This document shows, one piece after another, positions 41,499-49,825 of a stretch of DNA of 64,000 bases. The translations under genes were made by a program, and so were the position numbers. The notes beneath the pieces were generated by a model. That model did not search any database and had not been told where the DNA came from. It worked only from the letters and a program-made list of their open reading frames with translations. Each line of letters begins with the position of its first letter. The stretch's first letter is position 1. The stretch comes from Streptomyces termitum (GTDB lineage: Bacteria; Actinomycetota; Actinomycetes; Streptomycetales; Streptomycetaceae): contig NZ_BMUL01000010.1 in NCBI RefSeq assembly GCF_014650175.1, forward strand, positions 1 to 64,000, in the 5' to 3' direction.

Positions 41499-42452
41499 GT
41501 GTCCCTTTCCCGCTCCCCCCGTCGCCGCCTCGTCGGCGGCACCCTGGCCCTGGCCCTGCTGACGGGCCTGACCCTCGCCGTCGTCGGCCCCTCCGACTCC
41601 CCCGCCGGACCGGGCGACGGGCGGCGGCCGGTCCTCGACATCGGCCCGGTGCCGTGGCCGGAGGAGGGCCAGAGCGCCGTCGACCTGGAGGGCACCGGTT
41701 CGCTGGGCGAGCGGGGCGGACGGCGGCCGGTGCCGATCGCGAGCCTCACCAAGGTGATGACCGCCTACGTCGTGCTCCAGGAGCACCCGCTGCGGCCCGG
41801 CGAGGAGGGCCCCCTGATCGAGGTCGACCAGCAGGCCGCGTACGAGGTGGGCGTCGGCGGCGAGTCGACCGTCCCCGTCCGGGCCGGTCAGCGCTACTCG
41901 CAGCGCCGCCTGCTGGAACTGCTCCTGATCCCCTCCGGGAACAACATCGCCCGCCTGCTGGCCCGCTGGGACTCCGGCGACCAGGACGCCTTCGTGGCGA
42001 AGATGCGGCGGGCCGCCGGGAAGCTCGGCATGAAGGACACCACCTACACGGGGGCGAGCGGCATCGAGCCGACGACCACGAGCACCGCGCCCGACCAGGT
42101 CCGGCTGGCGCGGGCGGCGATGGCGGACCCGGTCTTCCGGGCGGTCGTGGCCGGCCGGAGCGTCACCGTCCCCCACCTGGGGACCATCACCAACACCAAT
42201 CCGCTGCTGGACGACCCCTGCGTCGTCGGCATCAAGACCGGCTCCAGCACCCCGGCGGGCGGAAACCTGCTGTGGGCCTGCGAGGTCCGCGTCGGCGGCG
42301 CCTCCCGGCTGCTCGTCGGCGCCGTCCTGCACCAGCGGGCGGACACGACGCCCTCCGAGGGGCTCCGCGCCGCCGTGGACAGCAGCCGCCGCCTGCTCAC
42401 CGGCCTCCGCGACCGGCTGTCCGAGCCCCGGACGGAGGGCGGAGCGCGATGA
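41499..42452 (+). CDS. D-alanyl-D-alanine carboxypeptidase (S11, DacA-like)
   Basis: The 317-residue protein has a signal/anchor segment (LVGGTLALALLTGLTLAVV) and the penicillin-binding motifs SLTK, SGNN and KTGS of family S11. It removes the terminal D-Ala from peptidoglycan pentapeptides outside the membrane, which limits cross-linking and lowers glycopeptide targets. It lacks a clear C-terminal amphipathic anchor. GGAGG lies about seven bases before GTG 41499. The gene lies 117 bases after the two-component kinase gene and overlaps the VanJ-like gene as ATGA. Confidence 0.9.
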   Translation: MSLSRSPRRRLVGGTLALALLTGLTLAVVGPSDSPAGPGDGRRPVLDIGPVPWPEEGQSAVDLEGTGSLGERGGRRPVPIASLTKVMTAYVVLQEHPLRPGEEGPLIEVDQQAAYEVGVGGESTVPVRAGQRYSQRRLLELLLIPSGNNIARLLARWDSGDQDAFVAKMRRAAGKLGMKDTTYTGASGIEPTTTSTAPDQVRLARAAMADPVFRAVVAGRSVTVPHLGTITNTNPLLDDPCVVGIKTGSSTPAGGNLLWACEVRVGGASRLLVGAVLHQRADTTPSEGLRAAVDSSRRLLTGLRDRLSEPRTEGGAR

Positions 42453-43627
42453 CGGACACGACAGACGCGACGGCGACGGTCAGGACGCCCGTGGTGAGGG
42501 CAGCGGAGAACGCGGAGACGGTGAAGACGCCCGTGGTGACGGAGACGGCGGAGACGGTGAGGACCCCCGTGGTGACGATGGCGGAGACGGTGGAGACCCC
42601 CGTGGTGACGATGGCGGAGACGGCCAGGACGGTATGTACGACCTCCGGTCCCGAGGGCCCCAACGGCGCCCCGCGCGCGGTGCCCGCCTCGCGCCGGTGG
42701 CGGCGGCCGGGCGCGGTGACGGTGCTCTGCTCCGGCCTCTTCTCGGCGGCCCTCGCGGGGCACGGCCTGCTGCCCCAGCTGCCCGGCCGGCTGACCAGCC
42801 TGGCCGAGACCCTGCTGCCCTGGACGGCCCTTGCGGTCCCCGTCCTGGTGGCCCCGGCGGTGCTGCGCCGGGCGTGGCGGGCGGCGGCGGTGGCCCTGGT
42901 GCTACCGACGGCCGCCTGGCTGGGCGTCCTCGGCGGCGCGCTGGCCGACAAGTCGTCCCCCGGCGGGGACCTCACCGTGGTCAGCCACAACGTCAACCAG
43001 GCCAACCCCGACCCCGAGGGCACCGTGCGGAGCCTGCTCGCGGCCAAGGCGGACGTGCTGGCGCTGGAGGAGCTGAGCCCGAAGACGGCGCCCGCCTACG
43101 AGCGGGCCCTCGCGGACGCCTACCCGTACCACTCCTACCAGGGCACGGTGGGCCTGTGGAGCGTCCATCCGCTGCGCGACGCGCGGGGCCTGACGATCAT
43201 GCCGTGGACCCGGGCCATGCGGGCCACCGTGGACGCGCCCGGCGGGCGGATCGCCGTGTACGTCGCCCACCTGCCGTCGGTCCGCGTCGGCCCGGCCGGC
43301 TTCACCACCCGGACCCGCGACGAGGCGCTGGGCCTGCTGGCGGCGGAGGTCCGGGCCGAACCGGTCCGGCGCGTCGTCCTCCTCGGCGACCTCAACGGCT
43401 CCACCGCCGACCGGGCGCTGCGGCCCCTCACCGACCGGCTGTCCTCGGCCCAGGAGACGGCGGGCGCGGGCTTCGGCCTCACCTGGCCGGCCCGCCTCCC
43501 GGTCGTCCGGATCGACCAGATCCTCTGCGACGGCGTGCGGGCCGTCTCGGCGTGGACGCTGCCCGCCACGGCCAGCGACCACCTCCCGGTGGCGGCCCGG
43601 ATCGTCCTCTCCCCGGACGGTTCCTGA
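42449..43627 (+). CDS. VanJ-like membrane endonuclease/exonuclease/phosphatase-family enzyme
   Basis: The 392-residue protein has a repetitive cytoplasmic N-terminus (11-residue units of the type AETVRTPVVTM, about residues 9-60), three membrane helices (AVTVLCSGLFSAALAG, LPWTALAVPVLVAPAVL, AAVALVLPTAAWLGVLGG), and an external EEP domain with SHNVNQ, ALEELSP, LLGDLNGS and ASDHLPVAA, which hold the metal and catalytic residues. This architecture matches VanJ of S. coelicolor, an undecaprenyl-pyrophosphate phosphatase family that gives teicoplanin resistance. It overlaps the DD-carboxypeptidase stop by four bases, so both act together on wall precursors. Confidence 0.82.
   Translation: MTDTTDATATVRTPVVRAAENAETVKTPVVTETAETVRTPVVTMAETVETPVVTMAETARTVCTTSGPEGPNGAPRAVPASRRWRRPGAVTVLCSGLFSAALAGHGLLPQLPGRLTSLAETLLPWTALAVPVLVAPAVLRRAWRAAAVALVLPTAAWLGVLGGALADKSSPGGDLTVVSHNVNQANPDPEGTVRSLLAAKADVLALEELSPKTAPAYERALADAYPYHSYQGTVGLWSVHPLRDARGLTIMPWTRAMRATVDAPGGRIAVYVAHLPSVRVGPAGFTTRTRDEALGLLAAEVRAEPVRRVVLLGDLNGSTADRALRPLTDRLSSAQETAGAGFGLTWPARLPVVRIDQILCDGVRAVSAWTLPATASDHLPVAARIVLSPDGS
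42478..42630 (+). repeat. 33-bp coding tandem repeat in the VanJ-like gene
   Basis: About four to five degenerate copies of a 33-bp unit encode the (A)ETVxTPVVTM repeats; the last two copies (about 42550-42615) are nearly identical. Such arrays change length by slippage in frame. Confidence 0.75.
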
Positions 43628-43657
43628 CGGGCGGTTCCTGACGGGCGGTTCCTAGCG
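43619..43657. repeat. 14-bp tandem repeat across a stop codon
   Basis: GGTTCCTGACGGGC occurs at 43619 and 43633 with a partial third copy at 43647. The first copy holds the VanJ-like stop codon and the partial third copy the converging Mce-associated gene stop. Confidence 0.8.
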
Positions 43658-44440
43658 GCCGAAGGTGTCGATGTTCTCGACCAGCCAGCGGCCGTCGCGC
43701 AGGACGACGTCCACGGCGAACATGGCACCCGCGTAGACGCCCTGGTCCTGGGCCTGGCCGTCCTTCTTCGCGTCCTTCTTCGCCCCGGCCGTGCTGACGC
43801 TGCTCTGGTCGGCGTAGACGAGGACCCGGGCGCGGTCGCCGTCGATGCGCTCGACGGCGCTGTCGGTGACGGTGGTGGTGATGACCATCTTCTGCCGGGC
43901 GGCCTGGGCGAGGACCCCGCCGAAGAGGGTGCGGTGCTGTTCGACGGCCTTGCCGGTGAGGTGGGTCTTCCCGGCCTTCTCGAAGGCGGCCGGGTCGGCG
44001 TGGTCGTAGGAGAAGAGGGCGGCGACGGCCGCGGCGGTACGGCCCTTGACCTCGCTGGTGCGGGCGAGGTCGGTGAGGGCGGTGTTGGCGCGGGCCGGGT
44101 CGTCCCGGAGCGCCCCGGCCCTGCTGTGCGCCCAGCCGGCGAAGCCGCCGAGGAGGAGGGTGAGGACGCAGAGGACGGCCAGCGGCAGGAGGCGGCGCGG
44201 GCGCGGGCCGTCCTGCGCCCCGCCGGTCCGCCGGGCCCCGGGCGCGGGCTTCTTCTTCCGGGCCGGGCCGGTTTCCGCCTTCTCCTCCGGGGCGGGACCG
44301 GCCTCCGTGCCGGTGTCCGTGCCGGTCATGGGGTCGGTGGCGGGGTCGGTCAGGACGTTCCCGGGGGCGCGGCGGGCCGACGGCTCGGCGAGGGCCTGGC
44401 GGCGGCGCTGGCGGTTGAGGTGGTGGCGGGTCGTCGACAT
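43652..44440 (-). CDS. Mce-associated membrane protein 4
   Basis: The 262-residue protein has a long charged cytoplasmic N-terminus, one membrane helix (LLPLAVLCVLTLLLGGFAGWA) and an external domain ending in VVLRDGRWLVENIDTFGR. This is the pattern of Mce-associated (Mam/mas) proteins, whose external part has an SnoaL-like fold and supports the Mce lipid transporter. GAAAGGA is eight bases before ATG 44440. It is last in the mce operon, 47 bases after the previous gene. It resembles the gene at 45060-45776, so the four associated proteins form two alternating pairs. Confidence 0.75.
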   Translation of the reverse strand: MSTTRHHLNRQRRRQALAEPSARRAPGNVLTDPATDPMTGTDTGTEAGPAPEEKAETGPARKKKPAPGARRTGGAQDGPRPRRLLPLAVLCVLTLLLGGFAGWAHSRAGALRDDPARANTALTDLARTSEVKGRTAAAVAALFSYDHADPAAFEKAGKTHLTGKAVEQHRTLFGGVLAQAARQKMVITTTVTDSAVERIDGDRARVLVYADQSSVSTAGAKKDAKKDGQAQDQGVYAGAMFAVDVVLRDGRWLVENIDTFGR

Positions 44441-44487
44441 GGTGCGTGTCCTTTCGGCGGGTGGCGGCTCTCGGGGGGCGGGCCCGG

Positions 44488-45033
44488 TCAGCCGCCGGAG
44501 GCCGTACCGCCCACGGGGGCCTGTCCCAGGCCGCTGAGCTTCCACTGGCCGTCGACGCGGGTCAGCTCGCCCAGCATGCGGCTGTCCTTGTCGGTGCTCT
44601 TGGCGTCGGAGGTGGTGACGGTGATGCGCAGGGCGACGAGCATCCGGGCCCGGCCGGCCCGGTCGTCGAGCTCGGTGACGGCGCCGGACAGCACGCGGGC
44701 CGTGGTCACCGTCCGTGCCTCCTTCACCTGGCCGGCGAACTGCTGACGGCCCTCGACGAGTTCCTTGTGCAGCTCGCCCGTGGTGGAGGACTCCCAGAGG
44801 TCGAGTCCCTGGTCCACCCGCCGGTGGTCGAGGGTGTTGAGGTTCTGGACGGCCTGCTGGCCCGCCGCGAGGGCCCGGTCGCGCTGCGCGGCGTACGCGG
44901 CGGAGCCGTCGTGGGCGGCGGCGTACCAGCTCTGGCCCTGCCAGGCCGCGAAGCCGCCGGCGACGAGGGTGAGCACGAGGGCCGCGGCGAGCGCCGGCCG
45001 GTTGCCCGTCGTGGTGCGTACCAGGCGTTTCAT
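44488..45033 (-). CDS. Mce-associated membrane protein 3
   Basis: The 181-residue protein has one N-terminal membrane helix (ALAAALVLTLVAGGFAAW) and an external domain with LNTLDHRRVDQGLDLWESSTTG and VDGQWKLSGLGQAPV. It is similar to the gene at 45773-46294, with the same LNTLD motif, so it is the second member of a repeated pair in the operon. AGGAAG precedes ATG 45033; an upstream in-frame ATG (45090) is less likely. It probably helps assemble or stabilise the Mce hexamer complex in the cell envelope. Confidence 0.75.
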   Translation of the reverse strand: MKRLVRTTTGNRPALAAALVLTLVAGGFAAWQGQSWYAAAHDGSAAYAAQRDRALAAGQQAVQNLNTLDHRRVDQGLDLWESSTTGELHKELVEGRQQFAGQVKEARTVTTARVLSGAVTELDDRAGRARMLVALRITVTTSDAKSTDKDSRMLGELTRVDGQWKLSGLGQAPVGGTASGG

Positions 45034-45059
45034 GGGTTCTTCCTTCTCCCGCCGGGGGT

Positions 45060-45776
45060 TCAGCGGGCCTTGATGTCGGCGATCAGCCACCGCTCGCCGT
45101 CGAACCGCGCGGTGACGGTGAGCTGGGCGGCGACGGAGCTGGTGGCGCCCTTGCCGCGCCGCGAGGTCTGGTCGAGGAAGACGAGGACGCGGGCGCGGTC
45201 CCCGTCGAGTTCGACCACGCCGGTGCGGACGGCCTGGGTGGTGAGGGAGACCTTCTGGCCGGCGAGGCCGGTGCGGACCTGGGCGATCAGGTCCTGGTAC
45301 TGGCGGGCGGCGCGGCCGGTGAGCACGGTCCGGGCGGAGCGTTCGGCGCTGTCGGTGCCGGCCGGGGTGTAGGAGAAGATCCGGGCGAGTCCTTCGGCGA
45401 CGTCGCCGCCGACGCGGGTGGTGGCCTCGGTGTCGGTGAGCGCCCTGTTCTGCGCCGAGGGGGTGGAGCGGAGCTGGTGGGCGGCGTGGAAGAAGGCGCC
45501 GCCGCCGAGGAGGAGGGCGACGACGGCCGTGACGACGACGGCGGTGCGCCGGGTTCTGGTACGGCGGCGTTCCCCGTCGTCCTCCCCGTCGGCCCCGTCG
45601 CTCTCGGGGTCCTCCGGGGTGTCGCCGGGCTCCGCGCCCGCGCGCGGTTCCGGGTCCTTCCGCCCCGCCCTCGGAGCCGTATCCGCGTCCTTTCCGGAAT
45701 CGGCCTCCAGGTCGGTCTCCGGGCCGGTCTCCGGGATCGTCTCCGGGTCCGTCGTGTCGGCGGGCAGCCGGGTCAT
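45060..45776 (-). CDS. Mce-associated membrane protein 2
   Basis: The 238-residue protein has an acidic cytoplasmic N-terminus of about 70 residues, an Arg cluster, a membrane helix (AVVVTAVVALLLGGGAFF) and an external domain ending in TARFDGERWLIADIKAR, as in Mam proteins. Its start overlaps the preceding stop by four bases. The motif VELDGDRARVLVFLDQTS recurs as VERIDGDRARVLVYADQSS in the 43652-44440 gene, which shows the two are paralogues. Confidence 0.78.
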   Translation of the reverse strand: MTRLPADTTDPETIPETGPETDLEADSGKDADTAPRAGRKDPEPRAGAEPGDTPEDPESDGADGEDDGERRRTRTRRTAVVVTAVVALLLGGGAFFHAAHQLRSTPSAQNRALTDTEATTRVGGDVAEGLARIFSYTPAGTDSAERSARTVLTGRAARQYQDLIAQVRTGLAGQKVSLTTQAVRTGVVELDGDRARVLVFLDQTSRRGKGATSSVAAQLTVTARFDGERWLIADIKAR

Positions 45777-46294
45777 CCGTCCTCCCCCTTCTCCCGCGCG
45801 GCCTCGGTGACGGGCACCGCGCTCAGGGCCGAGACCTTCCAGGTGTCGTCGTCCGTGCGGGTCAGGACGGCCTCCAGGCGCTTGCGGTCGCTGGTCGCGG
45901 CGGCGGAGCCGCGCGGGGTGACGTCGACGCGGAGGGTCGCGATGAGCTTCGCGGTGCCCGCGCGGGCGTCGAGCGCGGTGAGGGCGGCTTCGGTGACCGT
46001 GGCGCGGGCGGAGGCGCCCACCGCGGGCGCGGTGCCGCCGAGTTCGGTGCGGAGCGGGCCGGTGGAGGCGTCGCGCCAGGCCCGGATGCCCGCTTCCGCC
46101 GCCCCCTTGGTGGAGGCGTCGAGGGTGTTCAGGACGGTGAGGCGGTCGCGGCCCTGGGCGAGCGCGGTGTCCCGCTCCCGGCCGAAGGCGAGTTCCTCGT
46201 CGGTCCTGGCCTGACCGTAGGTCCAGGCACCGGCGCCGCAGACGCCGAGGGCCAGGACGAGGGCGCCGACGGCGGCGGCGCGGGCGCGCCTCAC
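45773..46294 (-). CDS. Mce-associated membrane protein 1
   Basis: The 173-residue protein is one N-terminal membrane helix (AAVGALVLALGVCGAGAW) and an external domain with LNTLDASTKGAAEAGIRAWRDASTG, like the gene at 44488-45033. GTG 46294 overlaps the MceF stop, so translation is coupled. It is the first of four associated proteins following mceF, the same order as mas genes after mce operons in mycobacteria. Confidence 0.78.
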   Translation of the reverse strand: MRRARAAAVGALVLALGVCGAGAWTYGQARTDEELAFGRERDTALAQGRDRLTVLNTLDASTKGAAEAGIRAWRDASTGPLRTELGGTAPAVGASARATVTEAALTALDARAGTAKLIATLRVDVTPRGSAAATSDRKRLEAVLTRTDDDTWKVSALSAVPVTEAAREKGEDG

Positions 46295-47571
46295 CGGCCG
46301 CTCCCGCCGCCGAGGCCGAGGAGTCCGGCCATGTCCTCGGGCGCGTCGGCCCGGCCGGGCAGGGCGAGCGCGCCGGGCAGCGCGGTCCCGGCGGTGTCGC
46401 CTGCGGTCCGGGCGCCGCTGCCGGAGGGCAGGGAGCCGGGCCGGGCGGGCTCGGGGACGGCGCCGCGCCCGGGGGCGTGGGCGGAGCCCCGGACGTTGAC
46501 GCCGGAGGAGGCGGGGGCGGTGCAGGAGGCGCCGGTGTTGAGGGCGGGGGCGGTGCCGAGGTCGAGGCCGTTGCGGTAGCGGGTGGCGCCGTAGCCGGAG
46601 GTGCAGGGCAGCGGCTGGAAGAAGGTGACGGCCATGCCGACGTTGAGGCGGCCGTTCTCGACGGCGGAGGCTCCGGCGGAGACCGCCGCCGGGAACCGGA
46701 CGAGGAGTTCCTCGGTGCCGCGCTGCCGGGTGACGGCGATCTCGGAGGTGGTGAGGAGGTTGGCGAGGACGACGCCGAGGCTGGGGTCGAGGTCGCGCAG
46801 GAGGCCGCTGACCTGGCCGGTGGCCTCGGGGGCTTCGGCGAGGACGCGGCGCAGGTCGGCGTCGGAGCCCTTGAGGGCGGCGGCGAGGTCGCGGGCGCCG
46901 GTGGCGAAGCCCCGGATGGCGCGGCTCTCGTCGGCCTGGGTGCGCAGGACGGTCTCCCCGTCGTTGATGAGCCGGGTGGTGGCGGGCATGGACCGGTCGG
47001 CGGCCTCGATGAAGCGGCTGCCGTTGTCGAGGAGGGCCTGGAGGTCGTCGCCGTGGCCTTCGAAGGCGGTGCCGAGTTCGTCGACGACGGTGCGCAGGGA
47101 GTCCAGCGGCACGGAGCGGGTGAGGTCGTTCATGCTGGTGAGGACGTCGGTGACGGGGGCCGGGACCTGGGTGTCGATCTGGTCGATGCGGGCGCCCTCG
47201 GCGAGGTAGGGGCCGCCGTCGCTCTCGGGGCGGAGGTCGATGTACTGCTCGCCGACGGCGGAGAGTCCGGCGACGACGGCCTTGGCGTCGGCGGGGATGC
47301 GGGGCGCGGACCGCTTGATGCGGAGTTCGGCGACGACGCCGTCGGCGGTGAGGTCGATGGCGCCGACGCGGCCGACGGAGACGCCCCGGTAGGTGACGTC
47401 GGAGTGGGTGAACAGGCCGCCGGTGCGGGCCAGGTGGACGCGGACGGTGTAGTGGTCGGCGACGCCGGTGTAGCGGCCGAGGTCGGCGTAGCGGATGCCG
47501 AGGTAGCCGAGGACGAGGACGGCGATGACGAGGAAGGAGATGTTCTTGATCCAGACGGTACGGGTGATCAT
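46291..47571 (-). CDS. mceF: MCE-family protein MceF
   Basis: The 426-residue protein has an N-terminal helix (ISFLVIAVLVLGYLGIRYA), an MlaD-type MCE domain (about 40-115; VTYRGVSVGRVGAIDL, IDLRPES), a long helical needle region (about 130-290), and a disordered Pro/Gly/Ala tail. Six such subunits form the tube that carries lipids across the envelope to the YrbE/ATPase pump. As sixth in the operon it corresponds to MceF. Its start overlaps the MceE stop by four bases. Confidence 0.9.
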   Translation of the reverse strand: MITRTVWIKNISFLVIAVLVLGYLGIRYADLGRYTGVADHYTVRVHLARTGGLFTHSDVTYRGVSVGRVGAIDLTADGVVAELRIKRSAPRIPADAKAVVAGLSAVGEQYIDLRPESDGGPYLAEGARIDQIDTQVPAPVTDVLTSMNDLTRSVPLDSLRTVVDELGTAFEGHGDDLQALLDNGSRFIEAADRSMPATTRLINDGETVLRTQADESRAIRGFATGARDLAAALKGSDADLRRVLAEAPEATGQVSGLLRDLDPSLGVVLANLLTTSEIAVTRQRGTEELLVRFPAAVSAGASAVENGRLNVGMAVTFFQPLPCTSGYGATRYRNGLDLGTAPALNTGASCTAPASSGVNVRGSAHAPGRGAVPEPARPGSLPSGSGARTAGDTAGTALPGALALPGRADAPEDMAGLLGLGGGSGR

Positions 47572-48803
47572 CGGCGGGCGCCTCCGTCCGCGGGGGTGGT
47601 GACGGGCGGCAGCGGGAGGCCCGTGCCGCCGCTTCCGTTCTGCCGGCGGAGGCCGGCCCCGGGGTCGGTGGGTTCCTCGGTGGGTTCCTCGGTGGGGTCC
47701 GGGCGGGGCGTCTCGTCCCGGGGGACGAGCGGCGGGATGACCTCGGTGCCGGGCGTGGCCGCCAGGTGGAGGTAGGTGTTGAGGTAGTCGCCCTTGATGC
47801 CCCGCATCACCTCGTCGGTGAAGGGGTACGTGAGGAGCGCCTGGAGCGAGTCGGGCAGGTCGGCGCCGGAGTCGGCGAGCGCCTTGAGGGTCGGCGCGAG
47901 GGCCTTGAGGTCGGCGACCATGTCCTTCTTGCTGGCGTCGACGGTGGAGACGGCGACCCCGGAGAGGGTGTCCAGGGAGCGCAGCATGGTGATGAGGGAG
48001 CCCCGCTGGTCCTCCAGCGTCTTCAGGCCGGGCGAGAGGCCGGTGAGGACGGTGTCCACGTCGTTCTTGCGGCCGGCGAGGGTGGTGGAGAGGCGGTTGA
48101 GGCCGTCGAGGGCGCGGGTGATGTCGCCCCGGTGCTCGTCGAGGTTCTTCACCAGGGTGTCGACCCGGTTGAGCATGGAGCGGACCTCGGGTTCGCGGCC
48201 GCCGAGCGCCTTGTTGAGTTCGCGGGTGATGGTCTTGAGCTGGTTGACGCCGCCGCCGTTGAGGAGGAGGGAGAGGGCGCCGAAGACCTCTTCGACCTCG
48301 GTGTTGCGGCTGGTGCGGGCGAGCGGGATGACGCTGCCGTCGGTGAGGCGGCTCCCGTCGCCGCCGCCGGCCGCGGTCCGCTGGACGCCGCCCTGGGCGG
48401 TGTCGGTGCGGAGGGGGGCGACGAGCTGGATGTACTTCTCGCCCAGGAGGCTGGACTGTTCCAGGCGGGCGTTGGCGTCGGCGGGCAGCCGGACGTCGCC
48501 GTTGATCGCGAGGGTGACGCGGGCGGACCAGCCGTCGGTGCCGACCTCGATGCGGGTGACGCGGCCGACGGCGACGTCGTTGACCTTGACCGCGGCCTGC
48601 GGCACCAGGCTGAGGACGTCGGCGAGTTCGGCGGTGACGGTGTACGGGCGGGGACCGAGGTCGGCTCCACCGGGCAGCGGGAGGTCCTCGATGCCGTCGA
48701 AGCGGAGCGGGAGGGCGCCGAGGACGAGGGCGAGGCCGAGGACGACGACTCCGGCGGCGCCGGCTCCGGCGGCCTTCCGGGAGGGGAGGGCGGCGCGCTT
48801 CAT
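47568..48803 (-). CDS. mceE: MCE-family protein MceE
   Basis: The 411-residue protein has an N-terminal helix (GAAGVVVLGLALVLGAL), the MCE domain (VKVNDVAVGRVTRIEV, LLGEKYIQLVAP) and helical repeats. In mycobacteria MceE is a lipoprotein with a lipobox cysteine; here no cysteine follows the hydrophobic segment, so membrane anchoring must be by the helix. A Pro/Thr/Glu tail ends it. It overlaps its neighbours by four bases at both ends. Confidence 0.88.
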   Translation of the reverse strand: MKRAALPSRKAAGAGAAGVVVLGLALVLGALPLRFDGIEDLPLPGGADLGPRPYTVTAELADVLSLVPQAAVKVNDVAVGRVTRIEVGTDGWSARVTLAINGDVRLPADANARLEQSSLLGEKYIQLVAPLRTDTAQGGVQRTAAGGGDGSRLTDGSVIPLARTSRNTEVEEVFGALSLLLNGGGVNQLKTITRELNKALGGREPEVRSMLNRVDTLVKNLDEHRGDITRALDGLNRLSTTLAGRKNDVDTVLTGLSPGLKTLEDQRGSLITMLRSLDTLSGVAVSTVDASKKDMVADLKALAPTLKALADSGADLPDSLQALLTYPFTDEVMRGIKGDYLNTYLHLAATPGTEVIPPLVPRDETPRPDPTEEPTEEPTDPGAGLRRQNGSGGTGLPLPPVTTPADGGARR

Positions 48804-49825
48804 CGCTTCTCCTTCCCGCCGGTCGAGGCGGAGCCGCCGGCCACCGGCAGCGGGAGCAGGGGGCCGCCCATGCTGATCTCGTTGAGGTTGGCGCGGCCGT
48901 CGAGGGTGCGGGTGTCCTCGTTGTAGGCGTTGACGAGGTTGGTCGCGGCGAGCGGGGCGGTGTCGAGGGCCTCGGCGAGGGAGGCGCGCTGGTCGACGAG
49001 GGTCTGGGTGAGGGGCACGAGCCGGTCCACGTTCTTCTTGAGTGCGCCCCGGTTCTCCTGGATGAAGGTCTTGACCCGGGCGAGGGCCTTGCCGAGTTCC
49101 TTGAGGGCGCCGGCGAGGTCGTCCTTGTTCTCGGCGAAGTAGCCGACGACCTCGTCGAGGCGTTCCTGGGCGGTGCGGACGTCGCCGTCCTTCTCCTTGA
49201 GCATGGTGGTGAAGGTCTGGAGCTGGCCGAGGGTGGCGAACAGGTCGTCGCTGCTGCCGTCGAGGGTCTTGGCGGCCTTGCCGAACTGTTCGATGGAGTC
49301 GCCGATGGCGGCGCCGTTGCCCTTGAGGTTCCTGGCCCCGGTGTCGAGGAGCCGGGAGAGGGCTCCTTCGGCGTTGGCGCCGTCGGGGCCGAGGGCGTCG
49401 CCGAGGTCGGTGATCGACTTGTAGAGCTGGTCGATCTCGACGGGGACGCGGTTGCGGGAGGCGGGCAGTTCGGCGCCGTCGGCGAGCGAGGGGCCGGAGC
49501 TGTAGGCGGGGGTGAGCTGGACGTAGCGGTCGGCGACGATGCTGGGGGCGACGACGACGGCGGCGGCGTCGGTGGGGACGCGGACGCCTTCGTCGAGGCG
49601 GAGGCGGACGCGGACCCGGGTGCCCTCGGGGTGCACGGACTCGACCTCGCCGACCCGGACGCCGAGGATCCGCAGGTCGGATCCGGCGTAGATGCCGACG
49701 GCCTGGTCGAACCAGGCGGTGACGCGGGTGCCCTCGTCGTCGAGGACGCCCGCGGCGGTGAGTCCGCCGGCCGCGAGCACCGCGAGGGCGATGCCGGCGA
49801 CGAGGGGTTTCCTGGCTCTGCTCAT
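48800..49825 (-). CDS. mceD: MCE-family protein MceD
   Basis: The 341-residue protein has a membrane helix (LVAGIALAVLAAGGLTAAG), an MCE domain (LRILGVRVGEVESVHP, VADRYVQLTPAY) and a helical rod with many Asp/Lys heptads. ATG 49825 is chosen over GTG 49828 because AAGGG is then six bases away. It overlaps the mceC stop, so it is co-translated. Confidence 0.88.
   Translation of the reverse strand: MSRARKPLVAGIALAVLAAGGLTAAGVLDDEGTRVTAWFDQAVGIYAGSDLRILGVRVGEVESVHPEGTRVRVRLRLDEGVRVPTDAAAVVVAPSIVADRYVQLTPAYSSGPSLADGAELPASRNRVPVEIDQLYKSITDLGDALGPDGANAEGALSRLLDTGARNLKGNGAAIGDSIEQFGKAAKTLDGSSDDLFATLGQLQTFTTMLKEKDGDVRTAQERLDEVVGYFAENKDDLAGALKELGKALARVKTFIQENRGALKKNVDRLVPLTQTLVDQRASLAEALDTAPLAATNLVNAYNEDTRTLDGRANLNEISMGGPLLPLPVAGGSASTGGKEKR

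Noticed and set aside
46477..47775. Plus-strand Gly/Val-rich frame opposite MceF resembling a PE-PGRS protein
   Set aside because: It mirrors coding bias of the Mce gene on the other strand and has no signal peptide or start context.
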